From positions 186,001-250,000 of the forward strand of contig NZ_JAKGAN010000002.1 in assembly GCF_023061135.1 (NCBI RefSeq): a stretch of 64,000 nt of DNA. The letters run 5' to 3'. Shown piece by piece: positions 1-9,925 of the stretch; within the stretch, counting starts at the first letter, position 1, and each line of letters opens with the position of its first letter. A model generated the notes under the pieces. That model worked only from the letters and a program-made list of their open reading frames with translations. It did no database searches and had not been told where the DNA came from. The position numbers and the translations under genes are program-made. Origin of the DNA: Chromohalobacter sarecensis (GTDB lineage: Bacteria; Pseudomonadota; Gammaproteobacteria; Pseudomonadales; Halomonadaceae).

Positions 1-245
1 TGGATTGCGCCGCCACCTCGATCGGCTTTCCGATTCGCAACATGCATACCATCTCCGAGACCGGCAATACTCAGGACGTGCTCGCGGCGATCCATGCGCT
101 GACCTATACCATCCAGGCGTTGGATGCCCTCGACGATCCGCACCAGGAGTTCCGTAATAACCATCCGCGTCTCGATCGGGCCACGCCGCTGGAACATCAG
201 GGCTCGGCCAAGCCCGATGAAGGTGACGAGAATAGCTCGCTCTAG
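1..245 (+). CDS. C-terminal end of an M42-family aminopeptidase (5' truncated by window edge)
   Basis: The reading frame is open from base 3 to the TAG at 243-245, about 80 residues, so only the C-terminus is present. The segment IGFPIRNMHT followed by a helix rich in Ala and Leu resembles the last metal-binding region of M42 glutamyl aminopeptidases, where a G-x-P-x-R-x-x-H motif supplies a metal-ligand His. The last 35 residues are charged and low in complexity, as in a disordered tail. In halophilic relatives such a peptidase can accompany NAGGN osmolyte genes, but nothing here tests that. Family assignment is from one motif only. Confidence 0.55.
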   Translation, partial: DCAATSIGFPIRNMHTISETGNTQDVLAAIHALTYTIQALDALDDPHQEFRNNHPRLDRATPLEHQGSAKPDEGDENSSL

Positions 246-254
246 GGATTTAAT

Positions 255-301
255 TGTTCAGCATTTATCCGCCATGCGCCGCACGACGAAAATGCTGAAC
301 A
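255..301. repeat. 12-bp perfect inverted repeat with 23-nt loop in a gene-free stretch
   Basis: TGTTCAGCATTT at 255-266 is repeated in inverse orientation as AAATGCTGAACA at 290-301. It begins 9 bases after the stop codon of the peptidase fragment. There is no T run after either arm, so it is not a canonical terminator. The surrounding 246-494 carries no convincing gene. It could be a relic of a mobile-element end or a weak transcript-end hairpin. Confidence 0.6.
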
Positions 302-494
302 GTTGGGCGACTCAAGGAAAAGCACGTAACGATCGACCACACTGGCGTTGGAGTCGTCGGTATTGCGCGTTCTGCCATGGGTCTATCCTGTTGTGAGATA
401 CACCTTGATCCATAGTACGTGGCGCTAACGCCAGTCCCAACTCCAGGTCGATATGCGGTAACCTTGGGAGGTCGTGAACCAACCGGGAAGCCGC

Positions 495-1295
495 ATGCAG
501 CCTCATCTGATTGTTACGGATCTGGACAACACCCTGCTCAATGCCGAGCACGATCTCGACGAGTTGACCATCGAGACCTTTCAGGCACTGGCCGCCGAGG
601 GCCATCGTTTTGCGCTGGCGTCGGGGCGACACTTTCACGACATCACCGCGTTTCGCCGGCGATTGGGCGTGCCTGCCTATATCTTGAGTACCAACGGTGC
701 GCATCTCTATGCGCCCGACGATCGCCTGATCGCCGAGCAGTGGGTGCCGGCCGAGTTGGTACGGGCGTTGATCGAACTGCCACGCGCTGCCGATATCCGG
801 CTCAATCTCTATACCGGCGACGAGTGGTTGATCGATGCGTCGGCCCCCGAGTTGAAGGCCTTGCATGCGCACACCGGTTTTCATTACCGGATCGCCGATC
901 TCGAGGCCCACGATGGCAATGGGGTGGGCAAGGTGCTGTGCATCGGCGATCCGGCTGCGCTGGCGTCGCTGGAGCAGAGCATCAGCGAGTCGTTCGGCAC
1001 ACGGCTTCACGTGACCTATTCGATGGTCAATTCACTGGAGATCATGGCGGAAGGCGTCAACAAGGGCGCGACGTTGGAGCGCCTCTTGGCGCATCTCGAT
1101 CTCCCCGCTGAACGCTGTCTGGCGTTTGGCGACAACCTCAACGATGCCGAGATGCTGGCGTTGGCCGGTCACGGCTTCATCGTGGAAAACGCCCACCCCG
1201 AACTGGTACGACGCGTGCCTGACGCCGCGCGCATTGGCCATCACCATCCTTATGGCGTTGCCTGGCAGTTGCGAGAGTTCTTCGCGCTAACCTGA
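495..1295 (+). CDS. Cof-type HAD-IIB family hydrolase (sugar-phosphate phosphatase-like)
   Basis: This 266-aa protein has the haloacid dehalogenase signature. Motif I is DLDNT at residues 9-13, with the nucleophile Asp first. A C2-type cap follows, and the C-terminal motif is FGDNLNDAEML, whose acidic residues bind Mg. Cof-type HADs dephosphorylate sugar phosphates, nucleotides or FMN in the cytoplasm; the substrate here cannot be told. ATG 495 is chosen because motif I normally starts 7-10 residues from the N-terminus. An in-frame GTG at 474 lies only 2 nt after GGGAGG (466-471) and would add seven residues. The gene converges on the universal stress protein gene with a 12-bp gap. Confidence 0.9.
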   Translation: MQPHLIVTDLDNTLLNAEHDLDELTIETFQALAAEGHRFALASGRHFHDITAFRRRLGVPAYILSTNGAHLYAPDDRLIAEQWVPAELVRALIELPRAADIRLNLYTGDEWLIDASAPELKALHAHTGFHYRIADLEAHDGNGVGKVLCIGDPAALASLEQSISESFGTRLHVTYSMVNSLEIMAEGVNKGATLERLLAHLDLPAERCLAFGDNLNDAEMLALAGHGFIVENAHPELVRRVPDAARIGHHHPYGVAWQLREFFALT

Positions 1296-1307
1296 GTCTT
1301 CGGCGAT

Positions 1308-1748
1308 TCAATGCACGCTGATCACGCGGCAGGAAGCGGTGTGCGAGACCTTGTGCGAGACACTGCCGACGACGAGCCCCGCGATATCGCTCAAGCCACG
1401 GCTGCCCATGACGATGGCATCGGCGTCGAGTGCCTTGGCTTGTGCGGTGATCACCCGTGCCGGATCGCCCTGATGCAATGAGCCTTCGACATTGGTGATG
1501 CCACGTTCGCGGGCGGCTTGCGTAGCGGCATCGAGAAGCTGTCGGCCGGTACGTTCGAGTTGCTCGGTGCTAGCCTCCATTGGCACAGCACCCACGCCCC
1601 ACACGAGCAGAGTTTCGTGGGCCAGCGATTGGGGGATATGCAGGATATGCAGGCGCGCACCATTGGCGCTGGCCAGCGTGCAGGCGATATCGAGCGCTGT
1701 ACTGGCTGCTTCCGATCCGTCGACGGGAACCACTATGGTCGAGAACAT
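1308..1748 (-). CDS. Universal stress protein, UspA family
   Basis: A single Usp domain of 146 aa. It opens with the typical strand MFSTIVVPVDGSE and carries the ATP-binding G-x2-G-x9-G-S type loop near the C-terminus as MGSRGLSDIAGLVVGSVS. This implies an ATP-binding, dimeric cytoplasmic stress protein. The start at 1748 is supported by CAGGAGG seven bases upstream; a start at 1784 would add 12 residues with no ribosome site. It lies 114 bp downstream of ycjF on the same strand. A near-perfect ANR/FNR box at 1853-1866 suggests its own oxygen-responsive promoter. Confidence 0.92.
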   Translation of the reverse strand: MFSTIVVPVDGSEAASTALDIACTLASANGARLHILHIPQSLAHETLLVWGVGAVPMEASTEQLERTGRQLLDAATQAARERGITNVEGSLHQGDPARVITAQAKALDADAIVMGSRGLSDIAGLVVGSVSHKVSHTASCRVISVH

Positions 1749-1852
1749 GGCAACCTCCTGGGGTGCTGGAATGAAAGTCGGCACTTGCGAAGCGCTTGGA
1801 GGCTATCGCGTGTGCACTCAATCTAGCCTAGTTGCCGAGTACTTGCCGAATC

Positions 1853-1866
1853 GTGATCTGGATCAA
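1853..1866 (-). promoter_or_regulatory. Candidate ANR/FNR box upstream of usp
   Basis: On the minus strand the site reads TTGATCCAGATCAC, which matches the FNR/ANR consensus TTGAT-N4-ATCAA at 9 of 10 specified bases. It overlaps the stop codon of ycjF. Its centre is 41.5 bases upstream of about 1818, the start point implied if TAGGCT (1830-1825, minus strand) is the -10, a class II activator geometry. The -10 itself is weak, so the promoter placement is inference. Confidence 0.5.
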
Positions 1867-2906
1867 GACGACGTGGATTGTTGATTATCGCCCTGTGTTT
1901 CCAGCCGGCGCAGGCGTTGCCAGAGTTCGCGGCGCAGATCGGCGAGGCGTGGGGATTCGCCCTCGTCGAAGGGGATCGGGCGTGTCATGCCCAGCGTGCG
2001 CAAGCCGAGCCGCGCGGTGAGCAGGCCAGCGCCGAGCCCTTGGCCGGCGCGGGTGGAAAGCTTGCCGGCCACGTTCATCGAGAGCAGATCCATCCCGGCA
2101 TCCGTGGCGATCTCGCTGGCGCCGGCGAAGGCCATGTTGTAGAGCACTGCGCGGAACAGACGCAGGCGGCTGGCGTAGCCCAATTCCAGGCCGTAGAGCG
2201 CGGCGAGGCGGTCGATCAGGCCGATATTGCGCCACGCCATCAAGGCCATGTCGAAAAATGTTACCGGGCTGACGGCGACCATGACGGCGGTTTCGCCGGA
2301 CATGCGCGCGATCAGCCGGCGTGCCTGGCGATCGCGTGGGGCCAGGAGATGATGCGCCAGTAGGGTGCGTGTTTCCTGGGCGTTGTGGTGCGGCTGATGT
2401 GCGGCTTGAAAGGCACGCCAGTGAGGGTCGTCGTCGCCGAGGTGCATCTGGCGTCGTAAGCGTTCGGCGAGCGCCTGTATGTCCTGGGGCGTGGTCTCTT
2501 CCGGGGCGTCGAGTTGGTCACGCAATTGGGTATGCCGCTTCAAACGCCGCAGACGCCATAGCTCGCGTAATAGTGCCACGCCACCTAAGCCCAGCGCCAA
2601 GAGACCCAGCGCGCTCCAGGCGCCTGCCAGCCAGTCGCCCCCCAGAGTGGCGGTATACAGGTGACGCGCCACTTCTACGCCGCCTAGTACTAGGGAGCCA
2701 CCGAGTAGTGCCGTGAGCCCCCAGCGGCGTTTGCGGGGCTTGCCCAGGCTGGCCTCGAGCGGCACGTCCGGGGCGGTGTCTTGGGCGGCGAGCGGCTGAG
2801 AAGTGCTGTCTGGATGAAAGCGTGCTCCCGGTTCGGGGGCGGCCGTAAAGGGGGGCGGAGGCTCAGGGTCGACGTGAAAACGTTGTCCGGGGCGCGGCTC
2901 GCTCAT
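1863..2906 (-). CDS. ycjF: YcjF family inner-membrane protein (DUF697/UPF0283)
   Basis: A 347-aa protein with a proline-rich, charged N-terminal 55 residues that contains two related F-H-x-D segments. Two hydrophobic segments follow at about 64-85 and 95-115, and then a DUF697-type helical domain containing MSGETAVMVAVSPVTFFDM. This layout matches E. coli YcjF, a stress-induced membrane protein of unknown biochemical role that travels with YcjX. Its ATG overlaps the ycjX stop codon as ATGA, so the pair is translationally coupled. The call rests on the pairing and the DUF697 region. Confidence 0.85.
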   Translation of the reverse strand: MSEPRPGQRFHVDPEPPPPFTAAPEPGARFHPDSTSQPLAAQDTAPDVPLEASLGKPRKRRWGLTALLGGSLVLGGVEVARHLYTATLGGDWLAGAWSALGLLALGLGGVALLRELWRLRRLKRHTQLRDQLDAPEETTPQDIQALAERLRRQMHLGDDDPHWRAFQAAHQPHHNAQETRTLLAHHLLAPRDRQARRLIARMSGETAVMVAVSPVTFFDMALMAWRNIGLIDRLAALYGLELGYASRLRLFRAVLYNMAFAGASEIATDAGMDLLSMNVAGKLSTRAGQGLGAGLLTARLGLRTLGMTRPIPFDEGESPRLADLRRELWQRLRRLETQGDNQQSTSS

Positions 2907-4294
2907 GTCAATTTATCTCCAATCAGCCAGTCGAGCGCCGCATCCATGCGCACATGCGGCAGTTCGGGCGTGTCGCGAAGCGGGGGACGAAACGCCGTGA
3001 AGTCGAATCCCTGGCGGGCCCAGAAGCCGCGCTCGGGCAGGCGCGGCGGTACGTCGCCGGGGAATAGAAGCACATCTTCGCCATCCAGGGTGGTGCCGCG
3101 CAGGGCGGCACGACGCTGGCCGTCATTGTCCACTTCGCGTGGCTCGGTGGCACGCACCGCCGCCAAGGATAGCGCCTTTACCGGCACGTCGGCATAGCGT
3201 AGGTCCTTGAGCGGCTCGGCGAGCAGGGACTCGAGCAGGGCAACGACGTTGGGGTGCTGTTCGGGGGTGACGTGATCGGCCTTGGTCGCGGCGATGGCGA
3301 GGCGGTCGATGCGCGGCGAGAACAGGCGGCTCATCAGGCTGCGCTTGCCGTAGTCGAAACTCCGCATCAAGGTGCTCAACGCGCGGGAAAGATCCTCGAA
3401 GCGTTCCGGACCGGCGTTGAGCGCGCCCAATACATCGACCAGCACGATCTGACGGTCAAAGCGCCGAAAATGCTCCCGGTAGAACGGTTTGACCACGTGG
3501 CGACGGTAGTGGTCGAAGCGCCGCGCCAGGGTCTTGTAGACGCTCGTCTCGGGCAAGGCGTCGAGTTCGGCGCGGTTGGCTTCACCTACGCCGGGGAGCG
3601 GGAAAAATTGCAGCACCGGCGCATCTTCCAGGTCGCCCGGGAGTAGAAAACGCCCCGGCTGCAGGTCGGCGAAACCGGCCTCGCGGGAGGCGCGCAATGC
3701 GTCGGCGTAATGCCCGGCAATCTCGGCGAGCTGGCTTTCGTCGGCCTCGTCGTCGGGGGCCAGGGCTTTGGCGCTACTCAACCAGGTTGCGGCGAGGCGT
3801 TGGCGCTCATTGCCCATGGCGGTCTGCTGGGCTTCGCTCCAACTGAGGAAGTCGTGCTCGAGCAGGGGCAGGTCGAGCAGCCACTCGCCGGGATAGTCGA
3901 TCAAGTCGAGGGTCAGCGTTGCCGTATCGCCGAGCAGGCCTCGGGCCCGCCGCGTGCGATGCTTGATGGTCAGACGTAGCTCACTGATGCCCCGCGTGGG
4001 CGCCGGCCAGTGCGGTGGTGTGCCATCGAGAGAGGCCATGGCGGCGTCATAGGGAAAACGCGGTACGCCGAGGTCGGGCTGGGCGACGCGCTGGGCGCCC
4101 AGTAGGCGGCCTTCGCGGGCGGCGCGCAACAGATCGAGCCGTGCTTCCAGCCCTGCGTGGCGCAACTGATGCACCAGCGAGGTCAGAAAGGCGGTCTTGC
4201 CGGCTCGGGAAAGGCCGGTGACGGCGAGACGCAACTGGCGGTCGCGGCCGCGCTCGATGAAATTGTGCAGTTCCTGGGTCAAGTGACGTCGCAT
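2903..4294 (-). CDS. ycjX: YcjX family P-loop NTPase (DUF463)
   Basis: A 463-aa protein with a Walker A motif GLSRAGKTAFL at about residues 27-37 and a downstream LIDYPGEWLLDLPLL that supplies a Walker-B/G3-like D-x-P-G. YcjX proteins are GTPase-like proteins of the phage-shock/heat-shock-associated ycjXF pair; the precise substrate is not settled. It is the first gene of a two-gene minus-strand operon, with ycjF overlapping its stop by 4 bp. It is divergent from sufR across a 221-bp region that contains a candidate Fur box. Confidence 0.88.
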   Translation of the reverse strand: MRRHLTQELHNFIERGRDRQLRLAVTGLSRAGKTAFLTSLVHQLRHAGLEARLDLLRAAREGRLLGAQRVAQPDLGVPRFPYDAAMASLDGTPPHWPAPTRGISELRLTIKHRTRRARGLLGDTATLTLDLIDYPGEWLLDLPLLEHDFLSWSEAQQTAMGNERQRLAATWLSSAKALAPDDEADESQLAEIAGHYADALRASREAGFADLQPGRFLLPGDLEDAPVLQFFPLPGVGEANRAELDALPETSVYKTLARRFDHYRRHVVKPFYREHFRRFDRQIVLVDVLGALNAGPERFEDLSRALSTLMRSFDYGKRSLMSRLFSPRIDRLAIAATKADHVTPEQHPNVVALLESLLAEPLKDLRYADVPVKALSLAAVRATEPREVDNDGQRRAALRGTTLDGEDVLLFPGDVPPRLPERGFWARQGFDFTAFRPPLRDTPELPHVRMDAALDWLIGDKLT

Positions 4295-4372
4295 TGCAGT
4301 ATCCGACTGAAGTTCTGCCTTGAATGTGCGGGTGAATCACGTCCAAGGCAAGAGGCGATAGTCTTCTCAAAT

Positions 4373-4391
4373 AGTAATAATTGTCATTATT
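4373..4391. promoter_or_regulatory. Candidate Fur box in the ycjX-sufR intergenic region
   Basis: AGTAATAATTGTCATTATT matches the 19-bp Fur consensus GATAATGATAATCATTATC at 13 positions and is AT-rich in an otherwise GC-rich region. It lies about 125 bp upstream of the sufR start, and 64 bp upstream of the proposed -35. Iron control of suf operons by Fur is known in enterobacteria; here it is inferred from the site only. It could equally act on ycjX. Confidence 0.5.
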
Positions 4392-4454
4392 GATGCGAAT
4401 GGTCGCTATCTTGACGCTAACATAGCGTTCGAAGCGGCGAACGCGTCGGCTCCC

Positions 4455-4483
4455 TTCACATCGAATCGATAGGGGACTAAAAT
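4455..4483 (+). promoter_or_regulatory. Probable sigma-70 promoter of the suf operon
   Basis: TTCACA (4455-4460) and TAAAAT (4478-4483) are separated by exactly 17 bp, matching the -35/-10 layout with 4/6 and 5/6 consensus bases. Transcription would start near 4490, giving a leader of about 25 nt before the sufR ATG. The -10 lies inside the IscR-like operator at 4469-4493, so binding there would block RNA polymerase. Confidence 0.6.
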
Positions 4484-4493
4484 GGTCCTCAAT
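4469..4493. promoter_or_regulatory. IscR/SufR (Rrf2)-type operator overlapping the suf promoter
   Basis: The 25-bp site has the layout ATA-N3-GACT-AAAA-T-N-GTC and then N5-AT. It matches the IscR type 1 consensus (ATA-SYY-GACT-R-WWW-Y-AGTC-RRS-TAT) at 19 of 25 positions, and the core halves GGAC and GTCC are inverted. It covers the -10 of the suf promoter and ends 22 bp before the sufR start. Autoregulation by the Rrf2 protein encoded next door is the natural inference. Confidence 0.65.
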
Positions 4494-4515
4494 AGATGAA
4501 TCGTGGAGTGAAGGC

Positions 4516-4983
4516 ATGTTGAAGCTTTCCAGGCTAACCGACTACGCCGCCGTGGTGATGGCGCAGATCGCGCGTTATCCGGAGCAGGCACATGCCGCTA
4601 CCGAACTGGCGGAAGCGGTTCAGTTGCCACACCCCACCGTCAGCAAGACGTTGAAGATGCTGGTGAGAGCCGGGCTGCTGGAATCGCGGCGCGGCTCGTT
4701 GGGCGGTTATCGGTTGGCGCGACCGGCGACCTTGATCACCGCTTCCGACATCATCGGCGCCATCGAAGGGCCGGTGGCGATGACCGAGTGCAGCCACGCC
4801 GATGGCGACTGCGACCTGGTCGCTACCTGCGGCGTCGCCGATAACTGGCAGCGTGTCTCGCTGGCGATTCGCACCTTGCTCGACAGCGTGACCCTGGCGC
4901 ATCTCGCCCAGGAATCACCGCTGAAACTGCCCGTTCAATTGCCCATACAGAGCGTGACCCTGGCGAGTCGCGCCGAGATTTGA
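4516..4983 (+). CDS. sufR: SUF system Fe-S cluster assembly regulator, Rrf2/IscR-type
   Basis: A 155-aa Rrf2 family transcription factor. An N-terminal winged helix ([13 protein letters not shown] and [11 protein letters not shown]) is followed by the three cysteines C92, C99 and C105, in positions equivalent to the [2Fe-2S] ligands of IscR. This fits a regulator that senses cluster status and represses the suf operon when clusters suffice. GGAGTGAAGG precedes the ATG. It is the first gene of the suf run, 67 bp before sufB, and its promoter carries an IscR-like site. The gene name follows the TIGR02944-type usage and is unrelated to cyanobacterial SufR. Confidence 0.92.
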   Translation: MLKLSRLTDYAAVVMAQIARYPEQAHAATELAEAVQLPHPTVSKTLKMLVRAGLLESRRGSLGGYRLARPATLITASDIIGAIEGPVAMTECSHADGDCDLVATCGVADNWQRVSLAIRTLLDSVTLAHLAQESPLKLPVQLPIQSVTLASRAEI

Positions 4984-5050
4984 CTACACGATACCGGGGC
5001 TGTGGCGATGGCCACGAGCCGAGAGCATACCGCTCGGGAGGAGAGACACC

Positions 5051-6493
5051 ATGGCAAGTCAGGAAATGGAAGAACTTGTCAGTCGCGAATATACCCAAGG
5101 GTTCGTGACCGACATCGAAAGCGATACCGTGCCGCCGGGGCTGGATGAAAGCACCATCGCCTTCATCTCGAACAAGAAAGGCGAGCCCGAGTGGATGCTG
5201 GAATGGCGCCTGGAGGCTTATCGCCAATGGCTGACGATGACCACGCCTTCCTGGGCACATCTCGACTATCCGCCCATCGATTATCAGGCGATCTCTTACT
5301 ACAGCGCACCAAAGAAGGACGAAGATCGCCCCCAGAGCCTGGATGAGGTCGATCCTAAGCTCCTGGAAACCTACGAGAAGCTGGGCATTCCGCTGCACGA
5401 GCGCGCGGCATTGGCCGGGGTTGCGGTGGATGCGGTGTTCGACTCCGTCTCCGTGACGACCACCTTCAAGGATAAGCTGGCGGAAGCCGGGGTTATCTTC
5501 TGCTCGATCTCCGAGGCGATTCGCGAGTATCCCGAACTGGTGCGTCAGTATCTGGGCAGCGTGGTGCCTCAGGGCGATAACTACTTCGCCGCGCTCAACT
5601 CGGCGGTGTTCACTGATGGCTCCTTCGTCTATGTGCCTGAAGGCGTCGAGTGCCCCATGGAGCTGTCCACCTATTTCCGCATCAACGCGGCGAATACCGG
5701 CCAGTTCGAACGCACGCTGATCGTCTGCGACAAGCGCGCCCAGGTCTCCTATCTGGAAGGCTGCACTGCGCCCCAGCGCGACGAGAACCAGCTACACGCG
5801 GCAGTGGTCGAGCTGGTGGCACTGGAAGATGCCAACATCAAGTACTCGACGGTGCAGAACTGGTATCCCGGTGACGAGAATGGCAAGGGCGGCATCTACA
5901 ACTTCGTCACCAAGCGCGGCGATTGCCGAGGCGATCGCTCCAAGATCAGTTGGACGCAGGTCGAGACCGGGTCGGCGATCACCTGGAAGTATCCGTCCTG
6001 CATGCTGCGCGGCAAGGACAGTGTCGGCGAGTTCTATTCCGTGGCGGTAACCAACGGCCGCCAGCAGGCCGATACCGGCACCAAGATGATTCATATCGGC
6101 GAAGGGACGCGCTCGACCATTATCTCCAAGGGGATTGCCGCTGGACGCAGCGATCAGGCGTATCGTGGCCTGGTCAAGGTTGGTCCGCGCGCCAAGAATG
6201 CGCGCAACTTCACGCAGTGCGATTCACTGTTGATCGGTGATCGCTGCGGCGCGCATACCTTCCCGTATCAAGAAATCGGCAACAACTCGGCGACCGTGGA
6301 GCATGAGGCGACTACCTCGAAGATCGGCGAGGACCAGTTGTTCTATTGCAAGGCGCGCGGCATTTCCGAAGAAGACGCCGTCAACATGATCGTCAACGGC
6401 TTCTGCAAGGACGTCTTCCAGGAGCTGCCGATGGAGTTCGCGGTGGAAGCCGAAGCGCTTCTCAATGTGACGTTGGAAGGGGCAGTCGGGTAA
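5051..6493 (+). CDS. sufB: Fe-S cluster scaffold protein SufB
   Basis: A 480-aa core scaffold subunit of the SufBC2D complex, which builds nascent [Fe-S] clusters from sulfur delivered by SufS. The conserved blocks [37 protein letters not shown] and the C-terminal beta-helix region with [19 protein letters not shown] are intact, and the length equals the family norm (about 480-495). GGAGGAGAGACACC precedes the ATG. It is separated from sufR by 67 bp and from sufC by 89 bp, and belongs to the same transcription unit. Confidence 0.97.
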   Translation: MASQEMEELVSREYTQGFVTDIESDTVPPGLDESTIAFISNKKGEPEWMLEWRLEAYRQWLTMTTPSWAHLDYPPIDYQAISYYSAPKKDEDRPQSLDEVDPKLLETYEKLGIPLHERAALAGVAVDAVFDSVSVTTTFKDKLAEAGVIFCSISEAIREYPELVRQYLGSVVPQGDNYFAALNSAVFTDGSFVYVPEGVECPMELSTYFRINAANTGQFERTLIVCDKRAQVSYLEGCTAPQRDENQLHAAVVELVALEDANIKYSTVQNWYPGDENGKGGIYNFVTKRGDCRGDRSKISWTQVETGSAITWKYPSCMLRGKDSVGEFYSVAVTNGRQQADTGTKMIHIGEGTRSTIISKGIAAGRSDQAYRGLVKVGPRAKNARNFTQCDSLLIGDRCGAHTFPYQEIGNNSATVEHEATTSKIGEDQLFYCKARGISEEDAVNMIVNGFCKDVFQELPMEFAVEAEALLNVTLEGAVG

Positions 6494-6582
6494 CGCGCCC
6501 GATATACCGTCAGACGCACAAACAAGGTCTCAACCCATGTATCGGAGTCGCCGGGCGACTCGAACGCAAGCAAGGTACCAAG

Positions 6583-7331
6583 ATGCTCGAAGTCAAAGAT
6601 CTGCATGTCACGGTAGAAGGTTCGGAAATCCTCAAGGGGCTGAACTTGACCGTCAATCCCGGCGAAGTTCATGCCTTGATGGGCCCCAACGGGGCGGGCA
6701 AGTCGACACTGTCGGCGGTGATCGCGGGTAAGGACGGTTACGAGGTGACCAGCGGCGAGGTGCTGTTCGAAGGCAAGAATCTGCTGGAAATGGAAATCGA
6801 AGAACGCGCGTTGGCCGGCATTCTACTGGGCTTCCAATACCCCGTGGAAATTCCGGGTGTCAAGAACATCTACCTGCTCAAGGCGGCGCTCAACGCGCAG
6901 CGTGTCGCGCGTGGTGAAGAGGAAATTCCGGCACCGGAATTCATGAAACTGGTCCGCGAGCAGTTGAGCTTCATGAAGATGGACGGCAGCTTCTTGCAGC
7001 GTGCGGTCAACGAGGGGTTCTCGGGCGGCGAGAAGAAACGCAACGAGATCCTGCAGATGCTGGTATTGCAGCCCAAGCTGGCGATGCTCGACGAGATCGA
7101 CTCAGGGCTGGATATCGACGCCATGAAGGTGGTCGCCGAGGGCATCAATTCGCTGCGCAATGCCGATCGCGCGATTCTCATGGTGACGCACTATCAGCGT
7201 CTGCTCGAACATATCGTGCCGGATCGTGTTCATGTCCTGGTTGACGGTCGTATCGTCAAGTCCGGTGACAAGAACCTCGCCCACGAGCTTGAGGCTCGTG
7301 GGTATGAATGGGTGCTGGAGGAGTCCGCAGC

Positions 7332-7335
<4 letters not shown>
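6583..7335 (+). CDS. sufC: Fe-S assembly ATPase SufC
   Basis: A 250-aa ABC-type ATPase that drives conformational change in SufBC2D. Walker A is GPNGAGKSTLSAVIAG (about residues 34-49), the signature is FSGGEKKRNEI, and Walker B is LAMLDEIDSGLDIDA, all typical of SufC. There is no transmembrane domain. The ATG at 6583 is the start because MLEVKDLHVTVEGSEIL aligns with SufC N-termini; the frame is open further upstream but without conserved sequence. Its stop overlaps the sufD start by 4 bp (ATGA), which indicates coupled translation and stoichiometry. Confidence 0.97.
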
Positions 7336-8669
<1,334 letters not shown>

Positions 8670-8673
8670 GCCC

Positions 8674-9915
8674 ATGAATGCCATTGCCGAGACGATGCTG
8701 GATGTGGCGCGTGTGCGTAGTGATTTCCCGATCCTCGAACGGGAAGTTCACGGCAAGCCGTTGATCTATCTGGACAATGCGGCGACCAGTCAGACGCCGA
8801 CGGCGGTCATCGATACGCTGGACGATTATTATCGGCGCTATAACGCCAACATCCATCGCGGGCTGCATACCCTGGCTGACGAGGCCACGGCGGCTTACGA
8901 GGGCACGCGCGAGAAAGTGCGTGCCTGGCTGGGGGCGGCGTCGCATCGCGAAATCGTCTTTACGCGCGGCACCACCGAGGCGATCAATCTGGTCGCCAAT
9001 AGCTGGGGGCGGGCCAACCTGCGCCCGGGCGACGAGATCATCGTCTCGTTGATGGAGCACCATTCGAATATCGTGCCTTGGCAGATGCTGGCCGAGGCGC
9101 TGGATGTCACGCTCAAGGTGATTCCGGTCGATGAGCGCGGCGTGCTCGATCAAGCGGCTTACCGGGACATGCTGGGCGAGCGCACGCGTCTGGTGTGCGT
9201 CAATCACGTCTCGAATGCGCTGGGCACCGTCAATCCGGTGGCAGACATGGCGCGGGCGGCGCATGCTCATGGCGCGCTGATTCTGGTCGACGGTGCCCAG
9301 GCGGTGCCGCATCAGCGCGTCGATGTCCAGGCACTGGATGTCGACTTCTATGCGTTCTCGGGCCACAAGGCGTATGGCCCCACCGGTGTGGGCGCGCTCT
9401 ATGGTCGTGAAGCCTTGCTCGAGGCGATGCCGCCTTGGCAGGGCGGTGGCGAGATGATCAGCCGGGTGTCCTTCGAGAAGGGCACGGTCTACAGCGAGAT
9501 TCCGCACAAGTTCGAAGCTGGCACACCGGCTATTGCGGAAGTGATCGCCCTGGGGGCGGCACTCGACTGGATAGCGGATACCGGCATCGACCTGATGGCG
9601 GGGTGGGAGCATCACCTGCTCGAACGTGCCACCCACAAGCTGAAGGAAGTCGATGGCCTGCGCATGATCGGCACGGCGCCAGATAAGGTGAGCGTGTTGT
9701 CGTTCGTGGTCGACGGCGCGCATTCCCAAGATATCGGCCTGCTGATCGACCAGCTTGGCGTGGCGATCCGTACCGGGCATCATTGTGCCCAGCCGGTGCT
9801 TGCCAGCATGGGACTCGACGCGACTTGCCGCGCCTCTGTGGCGGCGTACAACACGCCGGAAGAGATCGATGCGTTCGTCGAGGCCTTACAGAAAGTCATC
9901 GCCATGGTGCGTTAA
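8674..9915 (+). CDS. sufS: Cysteine desulfurase SufS
   Basis: A 413-aa group II, PLP-dependent cysteine desulfurase that takes sulfur from L-cysteine as a persulfide for SufB. The PLP-binding lysine is in FYAFSGHKAYGPTG (about residue 229), and the active-site cysteine is in RTGHHCAQPVL (about 371). The ATG at 8674 follows GAGGCCTGAGCCC, 4 bp after the sufD stop. Group II enzymes usually need SufE or SufU as sulfur acceptor, but neither gene is in this operon or elsewhere in the window, so the partner must be encoded elsewhere. Confidence 0.96.
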   Translation: MNAIAETMLDVARVRSDFPILEREVHGKPLIYLDNAATSQTPTAVIDTLDDYYRRYNANIHRGLHTLADEATAAYEGTREKVRAWLGAASHREIVFTRGTTEAINLVANSWGRANLRPGDEIIVSLMEHHSNIVPWQMLAEALDVTLKVIPVDERGVLDQAAYRDMLGERTRLVCVNHVSNALGTVNPVADMARAAHAHGALILVDGAQAVPHQRVDVQALDVDFYAFSGHKAYGPTGVGALYGREALLEAMPPWQGGGEMISRVSFEKGTVYSEIPHKFEAGTPAIAEVIALGAALDWIADTGIDLMAGWEHHLLERATHKLKEVDGLRMIGTAPDKVSVLSFVVDGAHSQDIGLLIDQLGVAIRTGHHCAQPVLASMGLDATCRASVAAYNTPEEIDAFVEALQKVIAMVR

Positions 9916-9925
9916 CGGAGACGGC

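Noticed and set aside
4411-4439. TTGACG at 4411-4416 as the suf -35
   Set aside because: The expected -10 position (4434-4439) reads GCGGCG; the TTCACA/TAAAAT pair at 4455-4483 is far better.
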